Source: Branchiostoma floridae
Lineage: Eukaryota > Chordata > Leptocardii > Amphioxiformes > Branchiostomatidae
Length of the DNA: 64,000 bases
Reading direction: 5' to 3'
Assembly (NCBI RefSeq): GCF_000003815.2
Contig: NC_049986.1
Coordinates: forward strand, 11,734,706 to 11,798,705
Shown here: positions 23,894 through 35,600 of the stretch, in pieces
How positions within the stretch are numbered: position 1 is the stretch's first letter
How the letters are laid out: every line of letters starts with the position of its first letter
Position numbers and translations under genes: made by a program
The notes under the pieces: model-generated
The model's input: only the letters and a program-made list of their open reading frames with translations
What the model was told of the DNA's origin: nothing
Databases searched by the model: none

Positions 23894-25766
23894 TACGCTA
23901 CGTGACGAAATTAAGAAGGATCCTGATTGAACTTCTGGTCAAATGTACATCTTTGTATTCTTTAATTTTCTTTCTTCGAATAAATGCTTGTAGAGTTTCG
24001 GGTCATGACAATTAGTCACGTGGTTGTCCTTGAAGCCAGGTCACTTTTTGTGCTCGACAAAAATTGTGAATTTTAGCTACTAGCCTAAGGTAGGCATTGT
24101 TACCTATCAACTAGATGCTTGTAGAGTTTTTGGGAGTGACTTTTAGTCCCAGGAAGTCTCTTTAAGCAGACCATATTTAGACATTATGTATCCACACGAT
24201 GATACACAATGAACTTTTGTTCCCGTGTTAGTGTTCCTTTTAATACACATTATAGAACATAGCTGAATTTAAAACGACATCTTAGTTACTTTATTACAAA
24301 TTGATATTTACAATTATAACAGAGTCATCGCTTAAGTAAACTTTAATTTAACACTGTAAGCCCATTATCAGTCATTGTAGTACCGATATGATATGCATTG
24401 GACATTGACAATGTTAAAAGAAAGAAGCTGTTCAAGAGACATCTTCTCCAAAGTAACAGAACCTCCTAACAGCATTTAGCTAACTATCTGCCCTACTTTA
24501 GGGAGCAACTGCATCGCAAAGAAAGACGACCCCAAGCCTTACTAACACTCATTCAACAGACAATGTTAAGGGCTACATATAATCAGAATCAGTGCCAGTG
24601 AAGTATTTCAGTTCCACAATTCGACAGATTTAACTACAGCCCTAAATGGCGATTTCTGGCCAAAAGCAAAATTTGACCTACTTTCAGGGACAATCACGTG
24701 ACTAAAGGTTATGACCCGAAACTCTGCAAGCATTCATCTGATAGACAATACCTAGATGTACATTTGAATAGAAGTTGAATAAGAATCCTTATTTACTTCG
24801 TCACGTAGCGTACATTGGACATGGCTAAAATTCACAATTTTCGTCAAATGCAAAAAATGGCCTACTTTCAAGGACAGCCACGTGACTGAACGTCGTGACC
24901 CGAAACTCTACAAGCATTTATTTGATAGGCAATACATAGATCCACCTTTTATAAGAAGTTGATTTAGAAATATATTTTACTTCGTCATGTAGCGTACTTT
25001 GAACATGGCTAAAGTTCACAATTTTCGCCAAACACAAAAAATGGCCTACTTTAAGGGACAGTCACGTGACAACCAAACAAGACGCCAAACTTTGCAACAA
25101 TGCATTTGATAGATATTCTAATGATCTATATATGGTACAAATTTCAAGCCAAAAAAATTACCAGCTTGGCACTTATAGCGTTACAAAGTTGGGCCAAAAG
25201 TCAAATTTTTGTGAAGCTTGAAACATCGCACTGTTTTCAGGCTGCCCAAGAACTAAAATGTACGACTTTGGAAATTTCACAACAATTTTCAGAAAGCCAA
25301 AATGTTGGTCTATTTAGATCTTGTTTTGTTTTGATGATAGGTTTAAAGGTGTTGCCGAGACAGTGCCGTAAAATATGCTGATTTCTGTGTTTTTGAGATG
25401 CAAAAATTGGGGAAAATGGCCAGAAAACTATGTTTGCCCGTTACCATGGCAACAAGGAGTTTTGATCTAAAAGAAAGCTATTTTGAGGGGTTGTGGACCA
25501 AGTACTATCACTGTGCAAAATATGAGCCAAATCTATTTTTTGATCTTTGCCACCATTGTTTGATCCTTACAGACATTTGCTCTTAAAAGGAAAAATCTGC
25601 TCAACAAACAATTTTAATAGCCTCCCCAAACACATCAGTGGTGTGTCCCTAATGCCTGTGCATAATTGCTACTCGTGCACTTGTAGAAAGGTGAAAGGTG
25701 TTAGAAGAAATTTCAGGCACTTTGGCCTGACACTTTTATCTATCAGTCTCTATGATCTCCAGGTTT

Positions 25767-26722
25767 GGGTTCGCTTAAAAGGCTGGGCTGTCTACCAGGC
25801 CAGGCTACCTGGCCTGTCTACCTGGCCTGGCTATCACGTCAGGCTACTCAGATCCCCAAATTCATACCCCCATCATGTGGCACTCAGCCAAAATAGCTGA
25901 TTGACAATTTTCAAGTAATTGCTAATTTTCAACCCTGCCAGTGGGAGGCCTTCCTTGCAGCTGTCAGGAACACATTCAAGTACTGAACCAGTACTGTGTT
26001 CGGTAAATGCTTTAGCGTGTTAGACATAGAAAACAGAGGTCCTGGGTTCAAATCCTTTGACATGTCACAAAATCTGTTAACAGTACTTTCCCCACTCCAA
26101 CTTGTACAAGGGGGTTGGAGAGATTATTGTCAGTGGAAGGAGAGGATTGGGCTCTGTCCTGGACACTAAAATTGTACAGTGAATAACAATCCACAGCCTC
26201 AAAAATGCTATGTGACTACTAAGATTGTATATGTCAACATGGCATACTAGCATAGAGAACAAGGAGGTACATGGAATTATACAGTACCCTCCTTGGTCAA
26301 TACAAGTTTAGCTTTACAGTGAGCAAGTGATTTATGCTCTCCCTTCTTGTTGCACAAGCTGAGATAGTTTCTGTTCTAGAAGATAGATATTCAATAAAGA
26401 AACAAATTTCTGTTGCTGGCACACACCCACAAACATACACAAACACAGTGCTGGTACTTGTGTTCCTGACATGATGCAAGCAAGGCCTCCCAGACACATT
26501 CCCAAAGGGCCCGGCCAGTGGTGGACAGGGCAACCTTGGGTCACTGGCACTAGCAGGGTTGGAGATCAGCAATTACTATGCCTGTCAATCAGCTATTTTG
26601 GCTGAGTGCCATATGATGGGGCTATGAATGGGGGCATCTGAGTAGCCTGACGTGATAGCCAGGCCAGGTAGACAGGCCAGGTAGCCTGGCCTGGTAGACA
26701 GCCCAGCCTTTTAAGCGAACCC
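25767..26722. mobile_element. Foldback/MULE-like element with 10-bp target duplication
   Basis: CTCCAGGTTT is repeated at 25757-25766 and 26723-26732. The ends are GGGTTCGCTTAAAAGGCTGG and its inverse. The arms are about 140-180 bases and rich in CCTGGCCTG motifs, which are themselves near-palindromic. The interior holds a tRNA-like sequence (about 25999-26200). There is no transposase. Confidence 0.8.
25999..26200 (+). repeat. tRNA-like SINE fragment inside the 25767-26722 element
   Basis: TTTAGCGTGTTAGACAT resembles an A box, and CTGGGTTCAAATCC is a good B box about 30 bases later. The following body does not match the SINEs in the laminin-like gene. It lacks a foldable tRNA continuation, so a SINE is more likely than a functional tRNA. 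Confidence 0.5.
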
Positions 26723-26732
26723 CTCCAGGTTT

Positions 26733-27687
26733 AGTCCAAAGGTAAGAATGTCAGGTAGAACTTTGACATTTTCTTGTGCAATTACAAATGCTAATGTTGT
26801 CCATAAAAGTACAGTAAATGTAAGGAAACATTCACAAAACCATTCAAGCTATGCTGCCTCCCCAAAGCTGCAGGAACGACAAGAAAAAAACCCAGCTGTT
26901 CTTAAGTTCAAATAATCTCAGAAAAATACCAAGTGATCTGTAATTTGAATTCCTCCCGAGGTAGATGCTGTGCTTCAAATGAAGAAAAAAACAACAACAG
27001 TTGTTTCCTTGGGATACAAAAAAATTGTAATGGTTGCACCTTGACCAGAATCATATGTTTCTATCCTCTCAATCTACATAACGTTATATCTTAAGTTTGT
27101 CCTCGGAAAAGTTTTTACTGCAAATCTTATAACCTTTGCAATGGTTTTATTATTTTTTTTCAGATGTTTGCAGTTACTCCTCCACCACAAACTCATAACA
27201 CCACAAAAATGTATAGCATTATGTTAAAATGTTAACCCAATGCAGAATTGTCCCAAGCAGCTGGTCCCAAGTGCGAAAAGCAAAACAGCATTTGTTGACA
27301 TAAATCACAAATGGGGGTGTGTCCGTTTCGAGGAGACACGACAGGGCAGACCCCAAATTCCAAAAGACTGTGTGACTGCACTTTTTATAGTCACCAGCAA
27401 CTTGACATTGTGACTTCTTGAATTCCATGTCCTTTCTTGACATCCTTTATTTCTTTTGGTAGGTACTTATGTTCAGCTGTATATAGTCATCTCTTTCCAG
27501 AAAGGTGTTCACAAATTTTTGCAGGGCGCTTTGAGGGAGGAATGCCCTCGGGGCAAACATAACTTCAAGGTGCGGAGGGCATGAGAACAATAGAACCCCC
27601 TAATGGTGTGAAGACGTGAGGAGAATTGCTGATCTATTAACGTCTTCCACACTTGCTAACAGGATGTCACAGAAAAGCCACAAAAAC
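26733..27687. other. Intergenic stretch without recognised feature
   Basis: AT-rich sequence between two inverted-repeat elements. No exon, RNA gene or repeat structure could be supported by eye. Confidence 0.4.
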
Positions 27688-27697
27688 ACAATTTTAG

Positions 27698-28484
27698 TAG
27701 ACTCTACCAGGCTTCGTGGATCGGTGGTCTAATTGTAGAAATTGGACAAATAGAATCTATAGTACGCTAGGGGAGTTAGCCGGCCAGAAGAGTACGTTTC
27801 CTCACCACGAAGACTGTGCGGGGTCGCTATGTTCTTTGAAGTCCACTAATCGCTATCTAATAGGTGCGAAGTAGTTTATTGCTTTCCGACTCGCCCGTGA
27901 CGGGTGTTGACAGCAGCGGCCGGGACTTCTCACGGGGGCCTGCAAAACATTTTATTTTCAAGCCATCCCGTACTGCATCAAACGTTTGTTATCGTCATAA
28001 GCCCTCGGGTCGGCCATTGCATCCCAAAATGAGTCCTATTTGCCTCCAAACTTCACCAAAAAGGTACAGCTTGGTGACACTCAACAGGGAAAAAATGCGA
28101 TCTCTTTTCGCGACCGATTGCTGCAGACTGACCGCACAGGAATTTGCCTATAGCGTAAACTGTTATCATGTTACATTTCATCGCAAAATTAACCTCACTA
28201 TAGCCTACATTGTTTCAAAAGCATTTATATTTAAGCAAAAAACGCCGTCCAAAACATCATTTTTGCCGCGTTTTGTTGTCGATCCCAGTTTGACCTTGTC
28301 CCAAACCAAGCTGTTTCCCACTGGGCGCTGGCCGATTTATGACTTAAATTATCTCCAGCGCTGAGCTACTTCCTTTGTACAAATAACGGGGGGATTCATT
28401 CTATGTCGTTTGTTCTTAGCGACCCCGCACAGGCTTCGTGGTGAGGATAATGATTCTACCGATCCACGGAGCCTGGTAGAGGCT
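27698..28484. mobile_element. Foldback element with 10-bp target duplication
   Basis: ACAATTTTAG is present at 27688-27697 and 28485-28494. The tips are TAGACTCTACCAGGCTTCGT and an imperfect inverse ending in GGAGCCTGGTAGAGGCT. A second inverted pair lies inside (CTCACCACGAAGACTGTGCG against GCACAGGCTTCGTGGTGAG). The open stretch between the arms has no recognisable product. It lies about 1.1 kb before the DHX9 start codon. Confidence 0.78.
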
Positions 28485-28612
28485 ACAATTTTAGAGGAAT
28501 CACGTTTTTCGTGATGTGCACAACGCACAAAAGTCGACGCGACGGCTGGTGTCCTTGACTGTGGTAAAACCGTACAAAGCATGAAGCATGATATTAAACG
28601 CAAACAGATTGA

Positions 28613-28675
28613 GTTCCGATATGTAAAACGCACGTTCCGATATGTAAAACGCACGTTCCGATATGTAAAACGCTT
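28613..28675. repeat. Three-copy 21-bp tandem repeat
   Basis: GTTCCGATATGTAAAACGCA is repeated at 28613, 28634 and 28655, the last copy being partial. It lies upstream of DHX9, after the inverted-repeat element. Because the unit is a multiple of three it creates a repetitive open frame, which I do not regard as coding. Confidence 0.9.
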
Positions 28676-29616
28676 GTTGAAAAGGCGCACCTACCGCAGT
28701 AAAAGATGTTTTGAGTGCAGGTAATGGGAAGGACAGGCCGAAGTTTGCCCAGCTGAGGAGCTGACCAGTCCAGCGCTGTGTGATGATCACTTGTTTTTCC
28801 CTCCGCACTAGACGCTAACCTCTGACCTCCAGAAGCGTCTGTAGCTACTAGTAGGAGGAAAGACAGTATAAAAGGAGACAGAAAATGCAACAGCTATGTG
28901 TACTTTTTGCTTTAAGTGAACAGCAAAAGTTATCAATACAAAGTTAAACATTATTTTTATACATTGTAAATTACTTTTTTTAATCGATATGATGTATCAG
29001 CTCATTCATATGACATCATTTTGAGACTATGGTACGAACAGAGCGTTTTGTTGCTGAAGTAAGGTTTTTCCTCCTTTAAATTTGCATATGGGGACCACAA
29101 TGCCCTCCGGCTCAGTCGGACGTGGACACGCCGGGTCGTGGTGTTCCTGCAAAAATGTAGGTCACAAAATTTACAAAGCGTGCAAAAGCTACGGGTTTTC
29201 CTTAAAAACGATGAGCCGTACTATATTGTCTAGTATACATGGAAGCTCTAGATAAATAGTTTTTGGTCACGGATATCGTTTTTACTAGATGCATTGAGGT
29301 AAAGAAAATGGGTGCGTGCACGCAACATTTTTGCATGGGGAGGGGGGCGCAACATCTAATCAGTGAATTAGTGAAGGTTCATCAGCAGGAGTTTAAAAAT
29401 TATTCCTCTATAAAAGTCTGGACGGGGATGAAATATAATATGTACGGAAACGTTTTGATAAACGAATATGGCTTCTTTAACTGTCAGGTAAATTTCACTT
29501 TGGACCATAAGATATAGTTTTTCATGAAAAATTAGGAGAGTAGAGGCATCTTTCACAGCAAATTATTCATATAATTTTCATGATGTGATCACAATTATCT
29601 TCTTCTAGTTGCAGGC
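28676..29616. promoter_or_regulatory. Probable DHX9 5' region, promoter not pinpointed
   Basis: This precedes the first coding exon. The sequence just before the ATG ends TTCTTCTAGTTGCAGGC, which fits a splice acceptor, so a non-coding 5' exon probably lies here or further upstream. I could not identify its position or a core promoter element. Confidence 0.35.
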
Positions 29617-32600
29617 ATGGCGGACCTGAAGAATTTCCTGTACGCCTGGTGCGGGAAGAAGAAAATTACTCCCAACTACGACTTCAGAGCAGCTGGGTCT
29701 AAACAGAGACAACGCTTTGTGTGTGAGGTAGATATCACAGGCCTTGATGAAAATATTGAATAAAATGGTATTCGTATAATCTCGGGGTCATTTGTGCAAA
29801 AATTATGAGCCGTTTTCTCCCAAGAGCTTCTCGATAAGTATTCATTTCTTTTGTCCGTCAATGTAAAGATCTGATGAGTAGTGAAATAATTATTTTATTA
29901 TTACAATACCAACAAAGATAGCTTTTGAAAAAGGAAAAAAGAAGCTCTTTAGTGAACATTAACTGACAAATGCCTTTTTACATCTGCATCACATTTTAGG
30001 TGCGGGTCCCAGGTTATGACTATGTTGGTGCTGGTAACTCGACAAGCAAGAAGGACGCACAGACGAACGCTGCCCGGGACTTTGTCATGTTTTTGGTGCG
30101 CACTGGTGAAGTCAGCCAAGCTGAAGTCCCTGCTGTAGAGGTACATTCACTGGAGGAATTTGGATCTTAGTGCTATAGTAATATTTGCTGCAGGCTTTCA
30201 TCTTTTTTGTTTATATCAAATCTGTATCTGTCTATGTGTAGAGCTCGTGCAACTGCCCCTGCAAATAACAAATGACATGACAGAGTCCTCCCCAGAGGAT
30301 GGAATAACGGAGGCCCTCCATTATACTCCTGGCCCAGCTCCACTATAATACTTTTGGAATTTAGTGTGTTTCTTCCTATTTTCTTGGTTAGTTTTGCTAA
30401 AATTAATGACAATTCACAGAATCTTGTGCCAAGTGACATCACTCCTCCAGTCATTCAGCATTGTCTGCAAAAACTTGTGAATTAGTGATGATCAAAACAA
30501 TAGTCGTTTTGCTACCTCACAACAAAGGAATCACTATAATAATGTTATATTTGTAGTATTTGACACCCTCTGTCATTACAAAATGAACCCATTTCATGAA
30601 ATCGCAACGCGTTGGTCCGGGTTATTTTTACCAGCCCCTCCACTATACTGAAAAATTCTGGGGAGAACCCTGCATGAGCTTCGTAGGTAAGCGGCATGGT
30701 ATCAGGTAGTTTAATTACTACTACTTGTTTATACCAGACTGACTACGCTGGCTACTATGGGGAGAATAATTTGCCAGGGGAGTTTTGCTTCCAGAGGAGT
30801 TGGCCGGCTGGAGGGGAAACATGAACCTTAGTGTGGACTGACTCCCCTGGCCAATTTCCTGATTTTTTGCCCAGTCTATTGAGGATACCTCTACTGTCCT
30901 GTACTTATTCTATGCTTTTTAAAGTTTTTGTTCTATATTGTGAAATCAACAGTGAAGTTTGAAATGTTATAAAGATAAAAGTGGCTCCTTCTTGCCAGGT
31001 TCCAACCTTGCCAGCTGTAGAGACGGATGGAGCAGGACCGTCAGGTGCAGGGCCAGGTGGGCTGCCTGCAGGTGCTCCACCTGCACCACATCTGGCTGTA
31101 GCAGGGGAACGGGGTAAGATATGTGTGCATATGGTGCAAACTAAGTCTCATTTTGACTTTTGCAGCATTAACTGTTCAAGTTCAAATTTCATGTTACTTA
31201 GGTAAATGAGATCTATTCTTATCCTTTGCATCATGTTGGTGGGATAACAGAAGGTTGGTCAGATATTATAACAAAATTGATTACTTCGAGTACGTTAAGG
31301 CAATTTAGGTAGTAGATTTTCAGGGCTCAAAATTCATTTTTGCGGCGCACCTAACCTAAAAGTAAAACTGTAGGTGCGTAGAAAAAGATTAAGGTGCTAA
31401 ACATAAAATGAAGTAGATTGTTAGTAAAAAGTGATTACGAATCTAACTGCCTTTCTTCTTCTGTTGATGTTGGTATTCTATATGTCACTTCAAAATTTCA
31501 AACAAGTATGGGCATTTAGCTGATAAATTATTTAATGATGTTGGTACCTAAATACTTAAACCTTTCCAAGCATTGACAGACTGTAGTTTGCCGAAAAAGT
31601 GTGATTATCTTGATTGATATGTCTTTTTTCCATCTACTGTTTTGTGCATGATTTCAGGTGGTAGTCAGGTGTACGAGTACAACAAGCCCTACTCTGGCCG
31701 AAGTCAAGACTACCAGGAATACTTTGAGAGAGTGGACAAGAGAAAAGTGGAAGAGGTACATGGTTCTTCTTTTTTACCGTGCTCAAAATAGGACATGTAA
31801 AAATAGGATCTCAGAATCGCTCATGATAACCTCTTTTTTCCCCATGAAATAAGTTTTGTTTCCAAGAAAAAAATTAAGCAATAGTTACAACAAAGCTGAA
31901 AGACCTTTGTCATTTTTATGCTACAACGTTCAGCGATAGGTGTGAATGGCGTGGTTGAACCAAAACATGACATGAATGGTTGTGAAGCAAGCTGGTGTAA
32001 AATATTAGGATGTTTTTAATCATAATTTTGTACCTTTATTCAGGCTGAAACCATGGATCTGAATGCTGGTATCCATGGCAACTGGACCCTGGACAATGCC
32101 AAGCAGCGTCTGCACCAGTTCATGCAACAGAACAGGATCCAGGCAGACTATAGATACTCTCCCACTGGGCCTGACCACAACCGGTAACATAGCTGTGGAA
32201 CACATGATATCTTCATTCTGTTATCTTTACTACTAGTGCTTATCTCAAGTACATAACAGAGAAGCTATCATTTCTCTGTACACTCTGGCTTCACAAGAGC
32301 TGTTGAAATTTCATACCATCACTATGTCAAATTTTGCTCAGTAAAATTTGACTCACTTTGTGTAAGGCACCATCTATATGTATAATCAATATCACAGATT
32401 TTTTTAATAACTGTGTTGTGTCTGATAATTTCAATTTTTGTGTGTATTGTTCAGCTATAGTTTTCAAGCTTTTGTGTAACTTAGTAAAATATCATTGATT
32501 TACTCAGTATTTAGAAATATGCATTTAGATCAAAGCGTATATTTTGATGCAATTGTGTGTGTGGTACCCATCCACCTTCCGTGGGCACAGGTTGAGCTTT

Positions 32601-35600
32601 CACATGGCCAGTGGGTGTTTATTTCAGCATTCTGACTGACCAAGCTGTTTGGGCAGGCTGAATGTGACAGATCTTATTCATACATGCTTAAGCATGTGAC
32701 TAGCATGCTTTAGCAATGTATATACATAAAAAACTTAAATGCAGCTAGAACAATTCAACACTTCTGTAATCACAATTCATGAGAACTTGCTTGTGATATA
32801 TGTCAACTGCATACACTGTAAGATGTTAGTGACACATTTCTAAAGTGTGCTTGAAATTGCCAAGCTTTCTACCATTGTCGTCCTATTTGGAGTGTATGTT
32901 TATTAAGAGAAACATCAGGGAGACTGCCATGCCTTGCAAAGAGATGACAACAAAGTCTCACAGTTCCAACAGCATGCAAATAAGTCACAACTACCACATA
33001 GGCAGATTCCTTTGAATATTGCAATTCTAAAGGATTCTGTCCATGGTTTAAAGCCTGTTTTCATGAAACACTGTCTTCGAGTTGATTTCACTGAAACACA
33101 GAGAAAGCAGAGCAGTAATTGTTCTGTGGTCTCTGGGTGAGAGATTTCATGCTGTTGTAATGACTGTGATGATACTGGTCTATATGTGGTCAGTGGACTT
33201 CATCATGACAAGTCACAGACCACGTTAGACTCTTCTAAGGTCTTTCTGCTGTCGTTTCTGTGCAAGGCTTGGCAGTAAAGCGCAAGTTATGGCCATGTGA
33301 AAGATCACACGTGAGAGAGCCAGTGTAGTACAGGCCCACAGAAGGTGGATGGTGCTACATATAGCAGTGTCAGGTTAGTGTGGGAATTGCCAGTATGGTA
33401 GATAGTCTATGTGTTTGGTGTTAGATGTACGTGTAGTTTGAAGTATCCTGGTATTACAATATATAGAGGACAGCTGCTTTACTTCAGAATATAATGAATG
33501 TCCCTGTGTATTTTTGTGAAGTCTTGAGCAGGCATGATTGCTAAGTGATGTGATGTTATGTATTTGTGTACAGAAACCAACTGTTAGCATAACGCAGAAT
33601 TACCTCCTGTGACATGATTTAAAAAATACAGTGTAAGTGAGGTAGGAAAGGACTGAAATGTACCTTTGTGTAGTTTCTTAACTTTAGAGTGAGTGTTGGT
33701 TTCAAGAAAGACCAAGATAAAGATTGAAATATTTAATCGTATATGCTGATAGAAGGCATTAGGAAGTATCCAGAGAAATTATTGTGTTCTAAAGCTGTTC
33801 AAAATTCGTCTTGTAGGAGTTTTGTTGCTGAGATGACTATCTTTGTCAAGCAGCTTCACCGAAGTAAGTGGGTTGTTTCGTTTTCTAAATCTTGATATAC
33901 TTTTGTAAGAACTCAAATGAGTACAGCAATTGCCAACTTTAAAGTCTTTTTGGATTGGATTTTGCGATATGTAAGATTGTTCCTGCACGTTTTCAGACAT
34001 CAGTGCCCGTGAGCACGGCTCCAACAAGAAGATAGCTGCCCAGTCGGCTGCCCTGTCCCTTGTGCGCCAGCTCTACCATCTCGGAGTGCTGGAGGCCTAC
34101 ACAGGGATCACCAAGAAAAAAGAGGCAGAAAAGGTGACTTGATTTAGTAAATTTGTTTTTTCTTTGATGATTGGTTTTATACATTCCATCTGACTAATTT
34201 TTCCCTCTGCTTGCAGTCTAGTTTATAAAAACATTTTCCCTACTGTGGCCTCATTGACTCGGTTACTTGTTTATTTAGTAGGGATAATGACAAAAGTTCA
34301 GCAACATTTGTAGTTTAGATAGATATGGTGTTGATCTTCATATAACTACCCTTGGAATGATGATGCAGTAGCTGAGTAACCTTATGAATAGTTTCATCAG
34401 GTTGGTATGCCAGTGAATAAGGAGACTCTTTTTATAAAACCACAACCTTATTTTCACTGGCACCTATCGTACAATGTGAACCAGTCAGAATTGCCCTGGG
34501 GTAGGTGACAGACAGTCACTGAAACATTGGTGAAAATAAAGTTGTGGTTGTGTAAAAATTTATTCAGTAGCATAGTAAGACTAGTATGCCAATATGTACA
34601 TCTCCCTTGTGCATAAGATTGGCAATGATTTACAAGGGAGCTTTCAGTGAAATGTTTGATTTTCCCCATGTGCAGGTGGAACACCATGTGGTGTTGAACC
34701 CCCAGGTAGAGCAGCAGCTGATGGGGGTACTACAGGAGATGGAGCTGCATCCTGTACCACCGGTGAGAACCACAAACATGTTACATCATGGAAATGTCAA
34801 GTTGTTGGCTAGAAAAAGTCTCGTCTAATACTTTCCGTATTGAGAAGGAATGCACATTTCAATGTCTAAATCTTATAATGTTTACAACCATTCTTGTACA
34901 CCCTTCAGGGTTTGAAACATCATTTTCTTCAAGCAAACAATCTTTTAGAATACCGGTATATCACCCACTGGAAACTAACTTCAAGTTGCCTTATGTTTGA
35001 TGACTTCAGGAATTGTTACAAGAACTGTTACAAAAACTTTTTATGGAGAATGATTGTGGAAATGTAACTTACAGTTAAAAAGAACTTTTATCAATGGTTT
35101 ATTTGGACAAAAACACAAAGTGTCCCACAGTAGAAGCCAACTGTCTGCTTTAACTGTTGTAAGGACATAACAACATTAAGATCATATCATAGTAAAAAGT
35201 AAATTGTACTTGGAGGAGTCAGTGAAAGTTTCTTCATTAATATTCCATATTTGTAATATGTTGGCATTGTCTTCACATGTGATTACAATATTCTAATGTA
35301 ATGAAATGCCTGTTTCCAAAGCCTGCAGATCCCACCCAGGAGCTGAGTCTCCTGACAGAGCAGAAGGAGCGTTTTGAGCCCAGTCTGAACAAGTCTGCAG
35401 CAGGTGTGGTGCCGTGGTCCCCTCCCCTGCAGAACTGGAACCCCTGGGCTGGGTGTAACATTGATGAGGGTCCACTAGCACATGTGAGTTACCAGAGATC
35501 AAAATACTGCTGTCTGTTGTTCGCTCTTAGCTCTATGCTATGGTTATATTGCTCTTAGCTCTATGCTGTGGTTATATTGCAAGATGATTTATATAGCCTG

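Larger units (their letters stand above)
21938..25582. mobile_element. 3.6-kb TTAA-flanked element with roughly 0.85-kb inverted arms
   Basis: TTAA at 21934-21937 and 25583-25586 flank GAGCAAATGTCTGTAAGGAT and its inverse. The arms (about 21938-22790 and 24640-25582) are nearly identical over the outer 500 bases, with only a few differences visible. The inner arms consist of roughly 180-base subrepeats, each carrying AGTCACGTG, AGTAGGCCAT and GTACGCTACGTGACGAAG. No transposase frame is visible, so it appears non-autonomous. The TTAA target suggests piggyBac-type mobilisation, but the tips do not begin with the usual C-rich triplet. A second element is nested at 23078-23893. Confidence 0.8.

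Noticed and set aside
25999..26060. Possible tRNA gene
   Set aside because: A-like and B-box sequences are present but no acceptor stem or complete cloverleaf could be formed; a SINE head is more likely.
27864..28364. 166-residue open frame upstream of DHX9
   Set aside because: It falls between the arms of an inverted-repeat element, has no recognisable motif and no splice or promoter context.
33155..33245. TGATGAT motif in DHX9 intron 5 as a snoRNA
   Set aside because: No D box at suitable spacing and no terminal stem.
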